Positions 1 to 13,369 of a stretch of DNA of 33,147 nt are shown here, one piece after another. The stretch comes from Paramecium sonneborni. Taxonomy: Eukaryota > Ciliophora > Oligohymenophorea > Peniculida > Parameciidae. Position numbers and translations under genes: made by a program. Within the stretch, counting starts at the first letter, position 1, and every line of letters starts with the position of its first letter. A model generated the notes under the pieces. The model was not told where the DNA came from. It saw only the letters and a list, made by a program, of their open reading frames with translations, and searched no databases. Location of the stretch: the NCBI GenBank assembly GCA_905182985.1, contig CAJJDN010000220.1, positions 1 through 33,147 on the forward strand, read 5' to 3'.

Positions 1-21
1 CCCAAACCCAAACCCAAACCC
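1..21. repeat. Telomeric C3A3 repeats (chromosome end)
   Basis: Three perfect CCCAAA units plus a final CCC start the window, and the sequence then passes directly into unique AT-rich DNA. The C-rich strand reads 5'->3' inward, as expected for a left chromosome end. Paramecium telomeres are known to mix C4A2 and C3A3 units; only C3A3 is seen here. Tetrahymena-type telomeres would be C4A2 only. Confidence 0.93.
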
Positions 22-687
22 TTTAAACATTTTTTTTTCTCATGTTTAGAGAATTCAACATAATGTGACTGCTGAATTAAACCTACTGGTGGGCCAAACC
101 CGAAATCATGAATAATATTCTTTTATTTACTTTCATTTTTGTTACAATATGTTGTAAAGCTAAATTGTTCAGATTTAAAATTGTATATTTATAAAAAACA
201 ATTAAATTTCTCAAAGAAGTTATTCCTATTGGATTGATTTTGTTGCTAGAATCGATTAGTAATGATATATAATTAATACACGTTAGTTATTTAGATAAAA
301 CAAATATAAGTGCTCATGTCAAGTTGGCCAATTTTGCATCATATATCTATTAATTTAGTTATGGCATTTCTATTGCAACCGTTACATTTGTTAGAAATGA
401 GAAGGGAGGAAGAATATCATAATGTCCAAAAATATGCAAAATCACTTTCTTGATTGTTCTTATATTCTTATAAAAGTTATTCTATAGACTTAATTTTTTG
501 AATTTTAAAGGCTTTTAATTCTTCAATGGATATTTCAGTATTTATAATTACAATTTAACAAATTTTTATAAAACCCAAAAATATAATTTTGAAGAAATTT
601 TGAATTATTAAAATTTTTATAACTCCCAAATAATATATGCTAAAAAAATTTTGAGGTAATAAAGAATATTAATACAAAAATCTTTTT
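22..687. other. Subtelomeric spacer
   Basis: This AT-rich DNA lies between the telomere and the giant gene. Apart from one possible 63-codon reading frame at 262-453, described separately, I see no RNA gene, clear repeat or regulatory motif. The promoter of the gene starting at 688 must lie within it. Confidence 0.6.
262..453 (+). CDS. Possible small subtelomeric ORF, 63 aa
   Basis: Read with the ciliate code, this frame runs from an ATG at 262 (an internal ATG at 316 is also possible) to TGA at 451-453. A hydrophobic stretch in the middle is followed by a charged tail containing MRREEEYHNVQKY. The tail looks protein-like, unlike the surrounding spacer. No family is recognised. It could be a small membrane peptide, the remnant of a gene cut by telomere addition, or chance, since an open frame of this length is not improbable here. 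Confidence 0.25.
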
Positions 688-3600
688 ATGTCCAGAAGCT
701 TTAAAATTTAACCTATTTAAGATTTAATTTAAAGAGATGATAATGAAGAATAAATGGTATTTAGAAATAAATAAATAGTTGAACACTGATGATAATGAGG
801 AATAGGAATTTATAAAATAAAGGCCTGATTTTTAATAACCCTAAGAAAAGTTGAACAATTATGAAAAGGAATTAAAAATTTGGAGGAAAAAATTAGAATA
901 AACAGAAGAAGATGACAACGACATGGAATCAGAAAAGTAATATTTAATAATATTTAGTCTTTACAATGGTATGATTTTTATTAGGAGATTTTGTAGACTT
1001 TTCCTCTAATTTTGTTTTATTGGGTTGGCTGTTGGATTTTTCTTATGGGGATATTTTACAACTGTAAAAGATTATTATTGGAATGCTAACGAAATCGTAG
1101 ATAATATAATAATTCATACAGGAAATTGTTTTTTAAACATAAATGACTCCGAAGATTACCTATAAGTATTTTTTAATTTCATAATTAAGTTCAAAGTGTA
1201 TGGAAAAGGAAGATTAGAATAATAGATTTACCCTTCAAAAGAATTTTTAATTAAGGGGGAAATGATTGATAAAGGAAAAGCAAATGTACAAATAAAAAAT
1301 CTTTATAGTGATGTATTCAATAAAATTAAAATTAGGTACGATCCTGCATGGTTGATTTAATGTTACCAAAAAATATGTCCAACATAAATATTTTATGTTC
1401 TAGTGATTCAGAGTGCATCATTGTATTTGCTTAATAAGAATTATATGTTTAAAATACTTTTAATGCAACATGTGAAAAAAGTGCAAGAATGTAAATGAAT
1501 ATAAGAAATATTCAAACAAATAAATTCTCATTTACATCAGATTCTCCTGGAACTTTATTTTTGAATCATATTTTAACTAAAGAGGGTTATATAGCTATGG
1601 CTAATGGAGAATTAGTGATTTAATCAACAAAATCCTTTTAATTGGTTTATACTTCTTAATCACACGCTGTTTGCGCAAGAGGATTTTAATTGACTGATTA
1701 GATCTAAGAAGATTGTTATATTTCAGCAGCATAGAATGCAACAGTCATTCAAAAAATATGTAAAGGTCAAATTTCTATTTGTGAAAAGAGTTCTTGTGAT
1801 GTCCAATAATAGATTTAAGTGATTGGCAATCAAGCTAGTATATATGCCAATATATTGTACAATATTGGAAAGCCTTTAGTAGTAGAAAGTGATGAAGTTT
1901 AAATATTTTCTACATAAGTATTTAAATAACAAATTGACTTTGATTAAGATTCACTTTCAAAGATTTAATAGTTTATGAATACTAGTGGATCTGCTGATGT
2001 GGCTGTTAGAATAGATGTAGTTGGAAGTTATTTATTATAACATTCATACACTACTTATTGGTCATTTTTCAGCAATCCTTCTTATGCAAGCTTTTAACCA
2101 TGGTGGTTATCTGTTTTTTCAGCTGGATTTTTGAATCCAACTTTTTCATAACTAACTGTTTCTCTCAAACCAGGCATTTGCCCATGGAATCCAATTTTAA
2201 ACTCAAAATAAAAGATGTAGATAAGAAACTTAATAAAATAATCATTTAATACAACTTATGGAGAAGCCATATACATTGATGTTGATGATTCCTTAAGAAT
2301 AGATGATAAATTAAAAGAAAATGAACATTATTTTGGTTTATCTCATTTGTAATAAAAATAAAAAGGAAAATTTGAAAATTGGATTATATTAGATGACTTA
2401 AAAAACACAATAGTTTATAAATAATTGGAATACGATGATAATTTTATCGCATCAATTATACTATCATTGATATCTTCCTTAATATTTTCTATTGTATGTA
2501 TATATTTTCTGAAAGAAATATTGAAAAAATTAGAAAATAATGTTTTAAAATCTTGCTCAGAATTTCAGCATTACAGTGCTGCAACAACAGGTTCTGCTCC
2601 AAATAATACTACTGATATTGTTAAGGATATAATGGCTAAATTAAAATAATAACCTAATAAAAGAGAACCACCTTTGGTTATGTCTATATTTACTTATAAT
2701 TTTTATTTGTTTTCTTAAAATTAATTTAAATCATCTCCTAGACTTTTTATTGATTCATTATTTAGATTGAGTAACTAAGAAGAGACTGATTTATATTATG
2801 CAAATGAATTAGATGATAAATATCTAAGTATGGATTAAGAAGAAATTAAAGAGAAGTATGAATAATTCTGCAATCTAAATAAAATGACTATTGGATCTTT
2901 GGCATAATATGAAAATTATTTTAATTCTTATGGTTTTGAGTTAGCTGAAAAATAAAACGTATAACTTCTAACTAAAATCAAATTAAACCCTTAAGCAAAA
3001 CCCTATTAATAATTAAGTTTAAGTTTGGAACAAAAATAAAGTATGAGTTCTATTGAAATATTTTTCTAAACCTAATGCTTGTTGACAGGCATTGAAATGG
3101 ATACCCTTAATTCTGATTTTCTTTATTAGGCTTACTTAAAATTTTGTGGAAATCATATAAAAGTTGAATAATTCAACATTTAGGAGATTTCAAAAAACTA
3201 CAATTTCTAAATATCAGTTAAAAAAATAATTTAATTAACAAGAATTCCATTTTTAGTGGGGGATTAAGTTTATTCTACTCCTTAAGGCTTTTTAAGTAGG
3301 ATAGTCTAGTCATTAAGAAATATTAAATAATAAGAAAATTCTGAAAAAGCGCCAGTTTATATATTTAAAAGATAAGAAAATGAAATGATTTAATTTCAAT
3401 TAAATCCACTTAAATAAATTAAAAAAGATAAATTAACAAAAGATTTTAATAAATTATCTTTAATATGGAACAGTATTTACTATATTTTTAGTGCTTTTAG
3501 TTAACTTTATTTTGATAATGATGTAAATCAATTATTGTCAAAGTACTTTAATTATCTTTATATGAAAGGATGGTTTATAACTGATTTAATTATCGTTTTG

Positions 3601-6600
3601 GGAAATAATATAATTGGAGTAATGAGTACTTTGCCTTTGTTATATATTATAATTATAATTAATACCTCATATTCACCATATTCAATATACAATCCAGAAA
3701 CCTTACTTTTTGTTGATGATATATTATTTAGACCTTGGATCATTTTTGATTATTTTAGGTACTTTGATGATTGGGCATATGTCCTTTTTATTGTTTTAAT
3801 TTTATATACCATATTAGCAGTACTTATATAAACGCAATAGTATTATTGGACTTAGTTTCCTGATGAGATCAATTACATGATGGAGCAGAAGAGACTTAAA
3901 AAAGGTACTGCAATTTTCACATATCTTTAGTGGATTATATTCTTATTTTTAGCATTTTCTTTATTTTTCTATTTTGGTTTAATAATTGTTTGGTTATTAT
4001 TGGGATCAATAATAAATCCAAATTTTTATCTTGTTTACTCTTCATCAGCTTTATCTTTGGTTGCTTTTATAGCAGCATAATTAAATTAAATTCATGAAAC
4101 TTATGAAATGACTTGTAAATAAATCAACAAAATAATAAAAGAAATTTTATTTGACACTTTTCCCTAGTTAATAAGACCAATAATTAAAGAATAAGAAAAA
4201 CTTTAAGATACTTCAATATTTATTGTCACATCTAAGAGTATGAGGGAGGCTAAAAAATTTGCTTAATCCTTAGGTATTGAGGATAAATTAGAGGAATTGT
4301 GTAATGTAACAAATTAACTAGTTGAACCTTTGGATTTGGTTTAATATCAATTAAAATTATAACAAATTAAAGAAACATTCATCCAAACTTCATCTGAAAT
4401 ATTTTTAGAAAAAATGAGAAGATTGTTCAAAATTCCAGAAAGTTTGGCTAAATTGCTTTCGAAATTTTATTTTGTAAGTTTTGATGAATTTGTTTAAGCT
4501 CTACTGTAAGAATTAGAACAAAAAACTGAAATACATTATCCTATTTTAAAATGGTTCTATTCAACTTCAATTTAATTTTAAGATTTGTCATCATAAGTAA
4601 ATTCTCAAAATGGAAGTAATCATTAAAAATAATTTTTTAAATAAATTAATCAACAGTTGATAGAACTATATGTATAAATAGTTATTGGCAAAATGGAAAT
4701 CAAAGAATAAGATAAAGAAATCAAAGAATAAGATATGAAAATTATCTATACACTTTAGTCATTATTGATAAACTAATCTGAATGTAATATTCTTTCTTAA
4801 TTTAAAAAAATTTATGAAATTTTAAAAAAGCCTATTAAGAATATTTAATTTAAGTTTTAAAAATATACTTTAGAGGTTTTTATGACACTTCACAATCTTG
4901 AGAAGTAAAAATGCAGGAACTTGGAATAAATAAAAACAGATTATTCATTTGAATTCTTTACTCGTTTTAATACTGATTAAGAAATAAACTTCTTTTATTA
5001 ATTTCTATTTAATAATCAGCAATATTTAACAGTACCTCCTGATTATTAAGATGATTATTCTTGCTCTGAGTTTTTGTCCAAGATATTTGAAAAGCATTAG
5101 AAACCACCAAATCAGCAACAACAAAATCAATTTAGGTTCATAGTCAACTATCTTAGGAATGATTTTTCTTTATAATCTGATAATGAAGAAAGTAGCGATG
5201 AACAATCCAATCTTAGTAGTGATTATTATAGCGAATAAAATAGTGATGAACAAAATGATTCTTAGAATGACTTTTTACGTTCTGAATTGATAATACCAAA
5301 TAGAGAGGAACAAAATTCTGTTAATCAACCAAGTAGAGATGAACAAAATTCTGTTAATCAACCAAGTAGAAAAGAACAAATTTCTGTTAATCAATCAAAT
5401 AGAGATGAACAAAATTCTGTTAGTCAATCAAGTGGAAATGAACCAATTTCTGTTGATCAATCAAATAGAGATAAACAAAAAGATTCTTATTCAAAATCTT
5501 TTCTAGAGGTTGGCATAACATATATCTCATTATGCACAAAAGATTGGAAGGAGGAGCTTTAAATAAATTTGGAGGGTTGTGATAAAGATTTGTTTTATGA
5601 TATTTTATATGTTGGAAGTAAGTTTTTATGGTCCTCCAAATATTTTGATGGGAATTCAACATTTAATTAAATAGATAAAAGAGAGAAAATGTTGACCAAT
5701 CGAAATTTAATCAAACTCATATCGTAAGCTTTAAACATCTCTGAAAATGCTGTTATAGGACTTATTTTAATTTTGAAAAATGAGATATCAATTCAATCTA
5801 ATTATTTAGAATAGGCTTATATTGAGATTGTTAAAAAGAGTAATAAGAGTGATTAATCTAATGCAAGAAAATTTGAAGAATAGACAAAAATAATCAAATT
5901 TCTAATAGAACTTCTATCCAAAACTAATTTCGAAGATATATTTCCATTTTTATAAGAAAATTAGGATTTACAAATATATAATGATCTAAATTCAGAATTT
6001 ATTGATTTAGTTTTTAAATCAAGTAATATAGTAATTTTTTAGTTATTTAATGGGTGTATCATTTATGAATATTTTTAAAATGAATCTAAAAAAGATTATT
6101 TTGATTTTTTTGACTTCAAAAGTAAAAAATTTAAAAAAAAAATAGAGATAGATGTCTACAAATAGAAATTTAAAGAATTTGGATATTTTTTTGATGTTTA
6201 GGAGGCAGGAAAATACAATCCTTAGAATTAAAAAGAAAGTGATCCAATATAAAATTTAAATAAGTATCACTCTCATTAGTTCACTTTTTATACTTTTCTG
6301 CAAAAGTATAAAGATGGAACAAAAATTCTTGATCTGATAAAGAAAGAATTAAAAACACTTGATTTATCGGAATTCTTATTTTAAATTTTGAAAAAACAAG
6401 GTTATATTTTGAGGTAGAAAGATTAAGACTTTAATGAACACAATAATGTTTTTCATAAAAGTATTTAATATCTAGGTTAGATATTATTCTTCTTTGATTT
6501 ATAAAAAATGTAGAAAGCTATAAAATTTTTTATTGAACAAAATTAATCAAAAGAAAATAATTTTCAAATGGAAAAAATCTTTTAACATATTTCTAAAGTT

Positions 6601-9600
6601 AGTTAGATTGAAAAAACTGTATCTAATGCAACAACTTATCTTCTAAAAAAAATTCCATATCCATAAATTAAGCTGGTTAAACTTAAAAGTTTATTTATTG
6701 ACCAAATATTTTAAACAACTTAAGGATTAGATACTTCTTTATATAAGGATATTTTACACATTTTTAAGTATGAATAACCAGAATTTATTGTGAATGAATG
6801 GAGTGAATCTATTTTGAATGAATAAATTTTAATAAATAAAAGATCAACATTTAAAATAAATGAAAATGCAAGAAAACATTTGAAAAATTTTATTCTATTT
6901 GCAGAACCAATAATAAATTTATTATTTTCTGAACAAAAAAATATAAGAGATTAAGCTATTATTGAAATATTATTAAATTTTAATAGAATTAATAACAAAA
7001 GAGTATTAAAACGTTTACAATCAATTATAATAGAAATTGTTGACAAAGATTATAAAGTTTTATTTTAATTACCTAAAGATTATGCATCCCAAATTTTTCA
7101 ATCTAAAACTGAGAAAAGTATAGTAGATTAAGCACTTTTATTAATTTAGGGATTTATAGAAACGGAGGCTATTTTTTCTAAAAAAAAATCATATAAATAG
7201 TAAACAATATTTACTATTATTGGGGATTATTTAAAATATTATTTAACTTCTGATTTAAAAGTATTTATTGAATTAGTCTTAATTCATTGCAACAAAATTG
7301 TAAGAAAGGAAAAACAAAATTAAAAAGCAATAAAAGCCCTATTTAGTTTAATGTCATAGTAATTTGACTATGAAGAATTAAATTCTATTTATAATTTGAA
7401 TAAATCAGAATTGAGACTTTCAAACTTTTTGTCTAAGTGTATGTTTACTAATTAAAAATCTAAACTTCTTGAAGAAGATATAGAAATTAAATAAATACTA
7501 AAATAAAAGTTTTAAATTTAAGATTTTCAAACTTTAGTTGATATAGCCAATATACTTGATTATAATTCAGTTAATCCCGATTCATTGATCTAGAAATTTA
7601 AACTAAAAAATAATAATGAAATGTTTTTCAAATGGGTTTTTGCTTTTAAAATGTAAATAAGAAATGGAGAATCATGGGAAAACTTTTAAGATTAATATAA
7701 TTAATTAGTATAATAAAGAAAACAACTAGTTGAATTGCATGATGTTGGTATTGATATGGATATCAGTACTTTAGAGGTTATGAATTATTTTTCTTATCCT
7801 AGGCCTTTAAATTTCATCTTCTTATTAGATTAGATTAAAATTTTTGAATAATTTGATTCTATATCTTTATTCTTTTCTGGAATTTTAGGCATAGTTAAAT
7901 ATGATAAGTATAGCAAATACCGAAGAAAATCAATTGATTGTATTTTATATAGATCAAATCATATTGAATCACTTTCATAAAAAAGTATTAAGGAATCCCT
8001 TTTTTATATAGCCCAAAAAAGCGATTAAGATTTATAAGAAGCCTTTTAATTTTTATAATTATCAATAGGATTAGATTAAATATTTATTAATGCAATATTT
8101 TAAAAAAATTTGAAAGACAATAATCCATTTGTAGATTACATTTAAAAAGTATTATTAGAAGGAAAAAAGTCCTAGATTGAAAAAGTTGATAAAGCTATTG
8201 AAATTCTATCATCATTAGATAATGATACAATGCTAAAAGTAATTGAATATGAGACACTTTAAAATGCATAAGTTTGTAAGGAAAGTAGTTTATTAAATGG
8301 GAAGAAGAATTTGATGATAAGTTTAAATATCAAGGAAGAAAAGTTTGATGATATAAGGGAATTATTGTCTTAAATAGCAAGAGGGAAATTTTCATAGAAA
8401 TTCCCATTATCTTCAATAGTTTTCATAAATGTCTTAAAATAAATAAGATTATAAATAAGATAAAAAATAGAATCTAAACTAAAAGAGCTATTGTAAATAA
8501 TTGTAATCGTTTATGAAAGATATTTATATTTTAATGATTAGAATTAGTTTTTTAATTTCAATATAGAAGACACTATTAAGTTACTTTATTTAGGCTTATT
8601 TGAAATACTAGATCTGGAAAAATCAAAGTGTAGAGATGTTGATGACTTACTTTAATATCCAAGTTTAAGAAATGTGTTTAAGAATCAACATTCAAATTAA
8701 TCTCCTCCTTAATAATTTTAGGAATAAATTGATGACTATTACAGAGTTTACTGTTCATATTCATAAAAATAGAATAAACCCGTGCTAGAACAATTTTAGA
8801 AAGATTTAGTGTAAGACTTTGAAAAAAAAAATGAAAACTACATTTAAGATAAATAGAAATTAAATTTAGCAGCAAAAAATCTTTAAACATATGAAACATT
8901 ATAAAGTTTGATAAGGAATTTGTAGAATTTGGATTTTTGTTTTTATATTTCTTCATTATTAGAATAGTTAAATGAGAAAGGGGATGAGTATAGTGTAATA
9001 GAAATAATATAATAGTTGATGAGTTATTATGCTGGAGATTTTACATTTTCAAATAAATAAAAAGTTTATATAGATGAAAATCTAATAATATCTTTTAAAT
9101 AACTTGTAGTAAACTTGATCAATCAATTTGAACGTTCAGATGAATAATTGAACTTTTTAATAGAATTAATTTATAATCCAAAGGGTTTAAATGATGATAA
9201 TATATATAAGATCTGGGAGGAAGGAAAAAACTCTATTTTTATTAGTATCATAACTATATAAGTGAGATTAAGTTTAGAGAAATTTAGGAATGAAGGAGAA
9301 TTTAAAGATTAAGCATAATTCATTCCTAATTCTTATTTATATTTATCAATTGGAGATGATTATACAATTAAAAAAGAAGAAAATAAATATGTATTTGATG
9401 ATTATAATGCTAAATTTAGAATATAACGAAACAATATAAAACTTAGTGCAGCCTTGAGATTTTTAGTCGATAATTGTTTAAATATTTAGGATTGTCTAAA
9501 ATTTCCCTTAAAAATTCTATTCAGATGCTTTCTTGGAGATGTTGAAGCTTGGTATACCTTAATCAATTCAATTTTAGAAATGGAAGAAAAAAAATATTAA

Positions 9601-11928
9601 TTAGAGTTATAACCATTTTTCAGAGATTTTATTTTAAGATTATTGATTTCATTAAAAAATTAACGGAATACTAGTATAACATAAGAACAAATAAAATCAA
9701 CTTCATTATACGAGTTGTTTAAATAGCATACAAAATATGATTTATTTTAATTAATTAAAACTTCTTTAATGGATATGATTTATGAAAAATTATAGAAAAA
9801 AGATTAAAATAATAAAGATGAGCAGATAAAAAGTCTAAAAGATTTTTGTTTTAATATTTTTAAATTCTTTGATTGCATAGTATAGTAAAATTTCAAAGAT
9901 TTGCTAGATCCCAAAAAACTATAGTTTTAAATGTTTTTTTGCTCAATGGTATTTCATTAGGTTTATTTTTTTATACCCGAAAGCCCAACCAATGTATTTT
10001 ATACATTAAACCTCTTAATATCAAGTTTAGTAAAGAAACCATTAGATATTGAAGGCTATAAAAACAACATTAAAGTATTCTAAAAAGAACAGACTGAGGG
10101 AGCTTGGATATTTATTAAGGGAATGATTTTAACTGATTATTCAAAAGATATTAATGTTGCAATAGACCACTTATATCAGTTTTTTGAAACCTTGTAAATG
10201 GAGGAGTTTTATCACTACCCACAACTCTTAACAACAATAAGTCTCTACAATTATTATTAAGATTAAGATTAAATCACCAAAAGAGAAGATGTTCTATCAT
10301 ATCCATTATCTTGGATTAAAAAAGTGAATAATTAAAATGATGGCTTATAAGTTCTTTACGTTTAAGAAAAGAAAAAAAAAATAGAAGAATTTAAATCAAT
10401 TTAAAAAGAACTTATTAAAACCAAAAATAAAAATTAGAATATGCCATTTAAAAAAGGAATTTCAACAGATCTTATTAAATTACTTTTTACTATTGAAAAA
10501 CTAATTTCCAATAATGAATTAGTTAATTTGAATAATAATCTTTTAGATTTTTAATCTAATTTATAAAATTAAAATTTAGATCTTTTAGAGATTATTTAAT
10601 TAAGATTAATTTAAAAAGTTTTCAATAAAAATGATTAAGGACATTTCTTATAAATGTTGTTCATTTAAAAATTGATTGATTTGGAAAAAGCCAATAATAG
10701 CTAAGAAAATAATAGCATCAACAATCACAAGTCAATTAGCTTCACACTTTAAAAAAGCGATGTATAAGCAAAATCTCAAGAAAATAACGAAAAAATATAG
10801 CTGTAAGATATTGAGTAAGTCATATAGAACCTGTTTAAAATGCCAGAAACAAATGAATTAAAAAAATAAAAAAATTAGGAAATTTTAGCAGAGTTATATG
10901 AGTTTTATTAATCAAATAAGGTTGAGAGTTTAAATTAAATAGTAGAATATATAATAAATTACTAATAAAAAGAGAAGAAAAATTTATAAGAATAAGATCC
11001 AATAAAGTAATTATTAGATTTAGCTTAAGAGTTATGGGATTAATAATCTAATGTAGAAAATGAAAGTGAACAATTTTCAGAGGAACAACTAAAAACAAAA
11101 ATAATTTTAATATTGGAGAAGTTTTTTGAAAAAGCTATTGCATAGGAAAAGCTATAATAATTGTAAGCTTGCATAAAAACTATTATATCAATAAAAAATA
11201 AACGTTTTCCAGAAATTTCAACTGAATTTTATTAATTATTCCAAATAGATGAATTCAATAGAACAAATATCACAAATTTTCTGTAGGATTTTCTTAATTT
11301 AACCCAAATATTTACGAATTTGATAAATGAAAAACTGAATTCTATGGTTAATTTAGATTTATTCAGCTATTACAAAAATGTAAGTAATGCCTAAAAGAAG
11401 ATTGAAGAAACCATTGATTTAAGCTATCATGATCTATTTAAAATTCTTGATAAGCAAGGCAGGAGAGTTGTAAAGCCTGAAGATCTTTTATAATTTTTGA
11501 AAAGACTTCATATCGATATCACACACCATAAATTAAGAGAAATGTTGGTTAAAATTAAAGAGGAAGTAATAAATATGGAAACATGTTTAATTGATTTTTA
11601 TGAATTCAAAGAAATAATGTAATAATTGAATAAATACTCCTTACTTCTTAGTTTGACCTATCTTGGAATTTCAAAGTAATAATTATTTGTAGCATTATTG
11701 GTAACGGTTATCTATTTAGGACTTGTACTCACATTTATTTTAATAGGGGTTTAAGCTTTAGCAATTCCTGGTACATTTGCAGCAATTATTAATGCTATAT
11801 TACCTATGATTGGAGGCTTTGGATTAAATAAATAAGCAAAAAATAAATAGATTAGGGCAGTAAATTAGAATACAATTATGGAATCTGTAAAGAAAGCTAT
11901 CAAAATTATATCTGAAAAAAGTATTTGA
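688..11928 (+). CDS. Giant multi-pass membrane protein with C-terminal EF-hand-like pair, 3,731 aa
   Basis: One frame stays open for 11.2 kb once TAA and TAG are read as Gln and two introns (757-778, 1313-1335) are removed; it ends at TGA 11926-11928. The ATG at 688 is chosen because the first intron joins it smoothly, giving two neighbouring DDNEEQ motifs, and a TGA lies upstream in frame at 652. Hydrophobic segments lie near residues 92-116, 573-597, 946-978, 1011-1033, 1059-1095 and 1097-1116. The stretch between the first two has several cysteines and N-x-S/T sites, suggesting a luminal or extracellular domain. Residues about 1500-1590 are low-complexity with 11-aa repeats. The long middle is helical and has no recognised domain. 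Near 3570-3630 is an EF-hand-like pair (starting LDKQGRRVVKPEDLLQFLKR), then a membrane block (3637-3698) and a short basic tail. A very large channel or transporter-like protein is possible, but function is not assigned. It appears intact. Confidence 0.9.
757..778 (+). other. Intron 1 of the giant gene, 22 nt
   Basis: The segment starts GTATTTAG and ends AAATAG, fitting the tiny GTA...TAG introns of Paramecium. Removing 22 nt moves the reading frame from that of the ATG at 688 to that of the next open stretch. Without splicing, the 688 frame ends at a TGA shortly after. The intron falls between codons. Confidence 0.8.
1313..1335 (+). other. Intron 2 of the giant gene, 23 nt
   Basis: The segment starts GTATTC and ends AATTAG. 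The downstream frame has TGA at 1267 and 1309, and the upstream frame continues only to a TGA near 1497, so a frame change is required between them. Removing these 23 nt between codons gives the join YSD-VRSC and leaves a continuous frame to 11928. The total coding length then divides exactly by three. Confidence 0.85.
5302..5485 (+). repeat. In-frame 33-nt tandem repeat (11-aa units)
   Basis: Five full units and one partial unit of 33 nt lie inside the giant gene, near residues 1524-1585. The peptide unit resembles RDEQNSVNQPS with substitutions. A Ser/Asp/Glu/Gln-rich stretch comes just before it. Because the unit is a multiple of three, copy-number change would keep the frame. The region is probably a disordered linker. 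Confidence 0.85.
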
Positions 11929-12515
11929 AAAATTTAAGCATATTAATATTAAAAAAAATAATATCTTTATAAATATATATATTTAATTTTATTTTTAGTA
12001 ATTAAACTATTATAAATAAGATATTGTTAAAATAACCAAATAAATAAGAAAAGTACTTTATATACATTTATAAAATTTACAATAATAAGTATGTTATTAT
12101 TTTATTTTTAATTAAAAGTCAAAATTGATAAAACAAGTTAAACCAAAATTTGAGAAATAATGCTATGATTTCAAGGCAATATCAAAAATCTAAAATTACC
12201 AGCTAATAATTAAAAATGAAAGTTATAGCTAACATGCTATAAAATTTTTTTAGTTACGAGAATCTTTTAAATTTTAAAATTTTCATTGAACATTGATGGC
12301 AAAATTATATATATTCATAAAAAGAAAAAAATATTTACTAAGAGAAGTTAGAACATATTAAAATAACTTAAAGATAAAAATGATAAGTTTAATTTACTTA
12401 GCAGAAATCTCCCTAAATAATATTAGAATAATTTAAGGGACAAAATGTTTTTAATGTTTATGTGATCTATTAGATTCCTGTCGATTGAATTAAAAACCAG
12501 AACCAATTGACATAA
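11929..12515. other. Gene-free AT-rich stretch downstream of the giant gene
   Basis: This holds the 3' untranslated region of the giant gene and spacer rich in A and T runs. I see no gene, RNA or clear repeat. Confidence 0.5.
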
Positions 12516-13052
12516 TCAACTTAGCAACAGATTTTGCTTCTAAGTATAAATTAGAAAAAATTGAGACTTAAAAGATGGGAATTGTAAGATTGTAATAAAT
12601 TTGACTAACGATTAGATCCAAAGATTTAAGGAATAAATTAACTTTATCTAGAATTTGAACAAATAGAAAGATGAACAGAAACAACGAGTGAGGGAAGAAA
12701 CAATGAAATTAATCTTTATTACTATTATATCCTTTGCAGAAACTAAACATTTCTTTTTTTTTGAAATTTCAGAATGAATTTTGGCCAAGTTTAATGTTTT
12801 TAATTTAAGTCTAAATTCTGCTTCTAGCCTTTGATATTTTTGATAACTTTTAGCAAATATTAGAATAACTTGCATTAATTATAAATCAATTCCTAAATGT
12901 TATTGGCTGAAGTTATCTCTTCTTTAAAGTTCTATTCATTATCCCCTCCATGATAGAATAATTCTCTGAATCCTTCTTTACTCTTTACTTTACTTTCTAT
13001 TCATGATTAAATCTATATAGTCATATTGTAGCTCACTAATAGGTATTCCTAA
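12516..13052 (-). pseudogene. Post-RT tail of the LINE relic
   Basis: From 13052 the minus strand reads LGIPISELQYDYIDLIMN and continues through a region rich in Arg, Lys and Gln, including YQRLEAEFRLKLKTLNLAK, to TGA at 12518-12516. One TGA interrupts it near 12945. Composition and position fit the thumb and connector region after an RT core. No zinc-knuckle or endonuclease motif is visible in the remaining sequence. Confidence 0.45.
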
Positions 13053-13369
13053 TTAATATTTTCTAATCTAAGATGTTAAACTTATTTTGATTTTTTTATT
13101 AATTAGTAGGAACTGCAGATTAAGTATATTTTACATAGACATATCGGTTTATATTGAGGGATTTTTCTTGGTATCCATTTTAACCTAGTGCCTTTGTTTT
13201 TAATTATCCTTAAATCTTTTTGAGATGCTCTTGAGCTGAAGATTTTAGATTATGAGAATTCTTTCGATATTATTTTATTTCATTGGGTATTCTAGTATAT
13301 TTGTAATATACTGCTTTCAAAATATTATGAGGGAGAAAAATTCCAGATATCACTCTAAGCACTATTAAC

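Noticed and set aside
937..957. Possible third intron of the giant gene, 21 nt, GTAATA...TTTAG
   Set aside because: Its length is a multiple of three and it contains no stop, so the frame is open either way; the sequence cannot decide and it was left as coding.
1336..1403. Longer alternative intron (68 nt) instead of 1313-1335
   Set aside because: It also restores the frame, but it is far longer than the other introns here and would remove a convincing stretch (VDLMLPKNMSN); the 23-nt intron fits better.
2058..2249. Standard-code open frame of 63 codons on the plus strand
   Set aside because: It lies inside the giant gene in another frame and is a shadow of its coding sequence.
10676..10861. 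Standard-code open frame of 61 codons
   Set aside because: It is one base out of register with the giant gene, whose own frame reads through the region without TGA.
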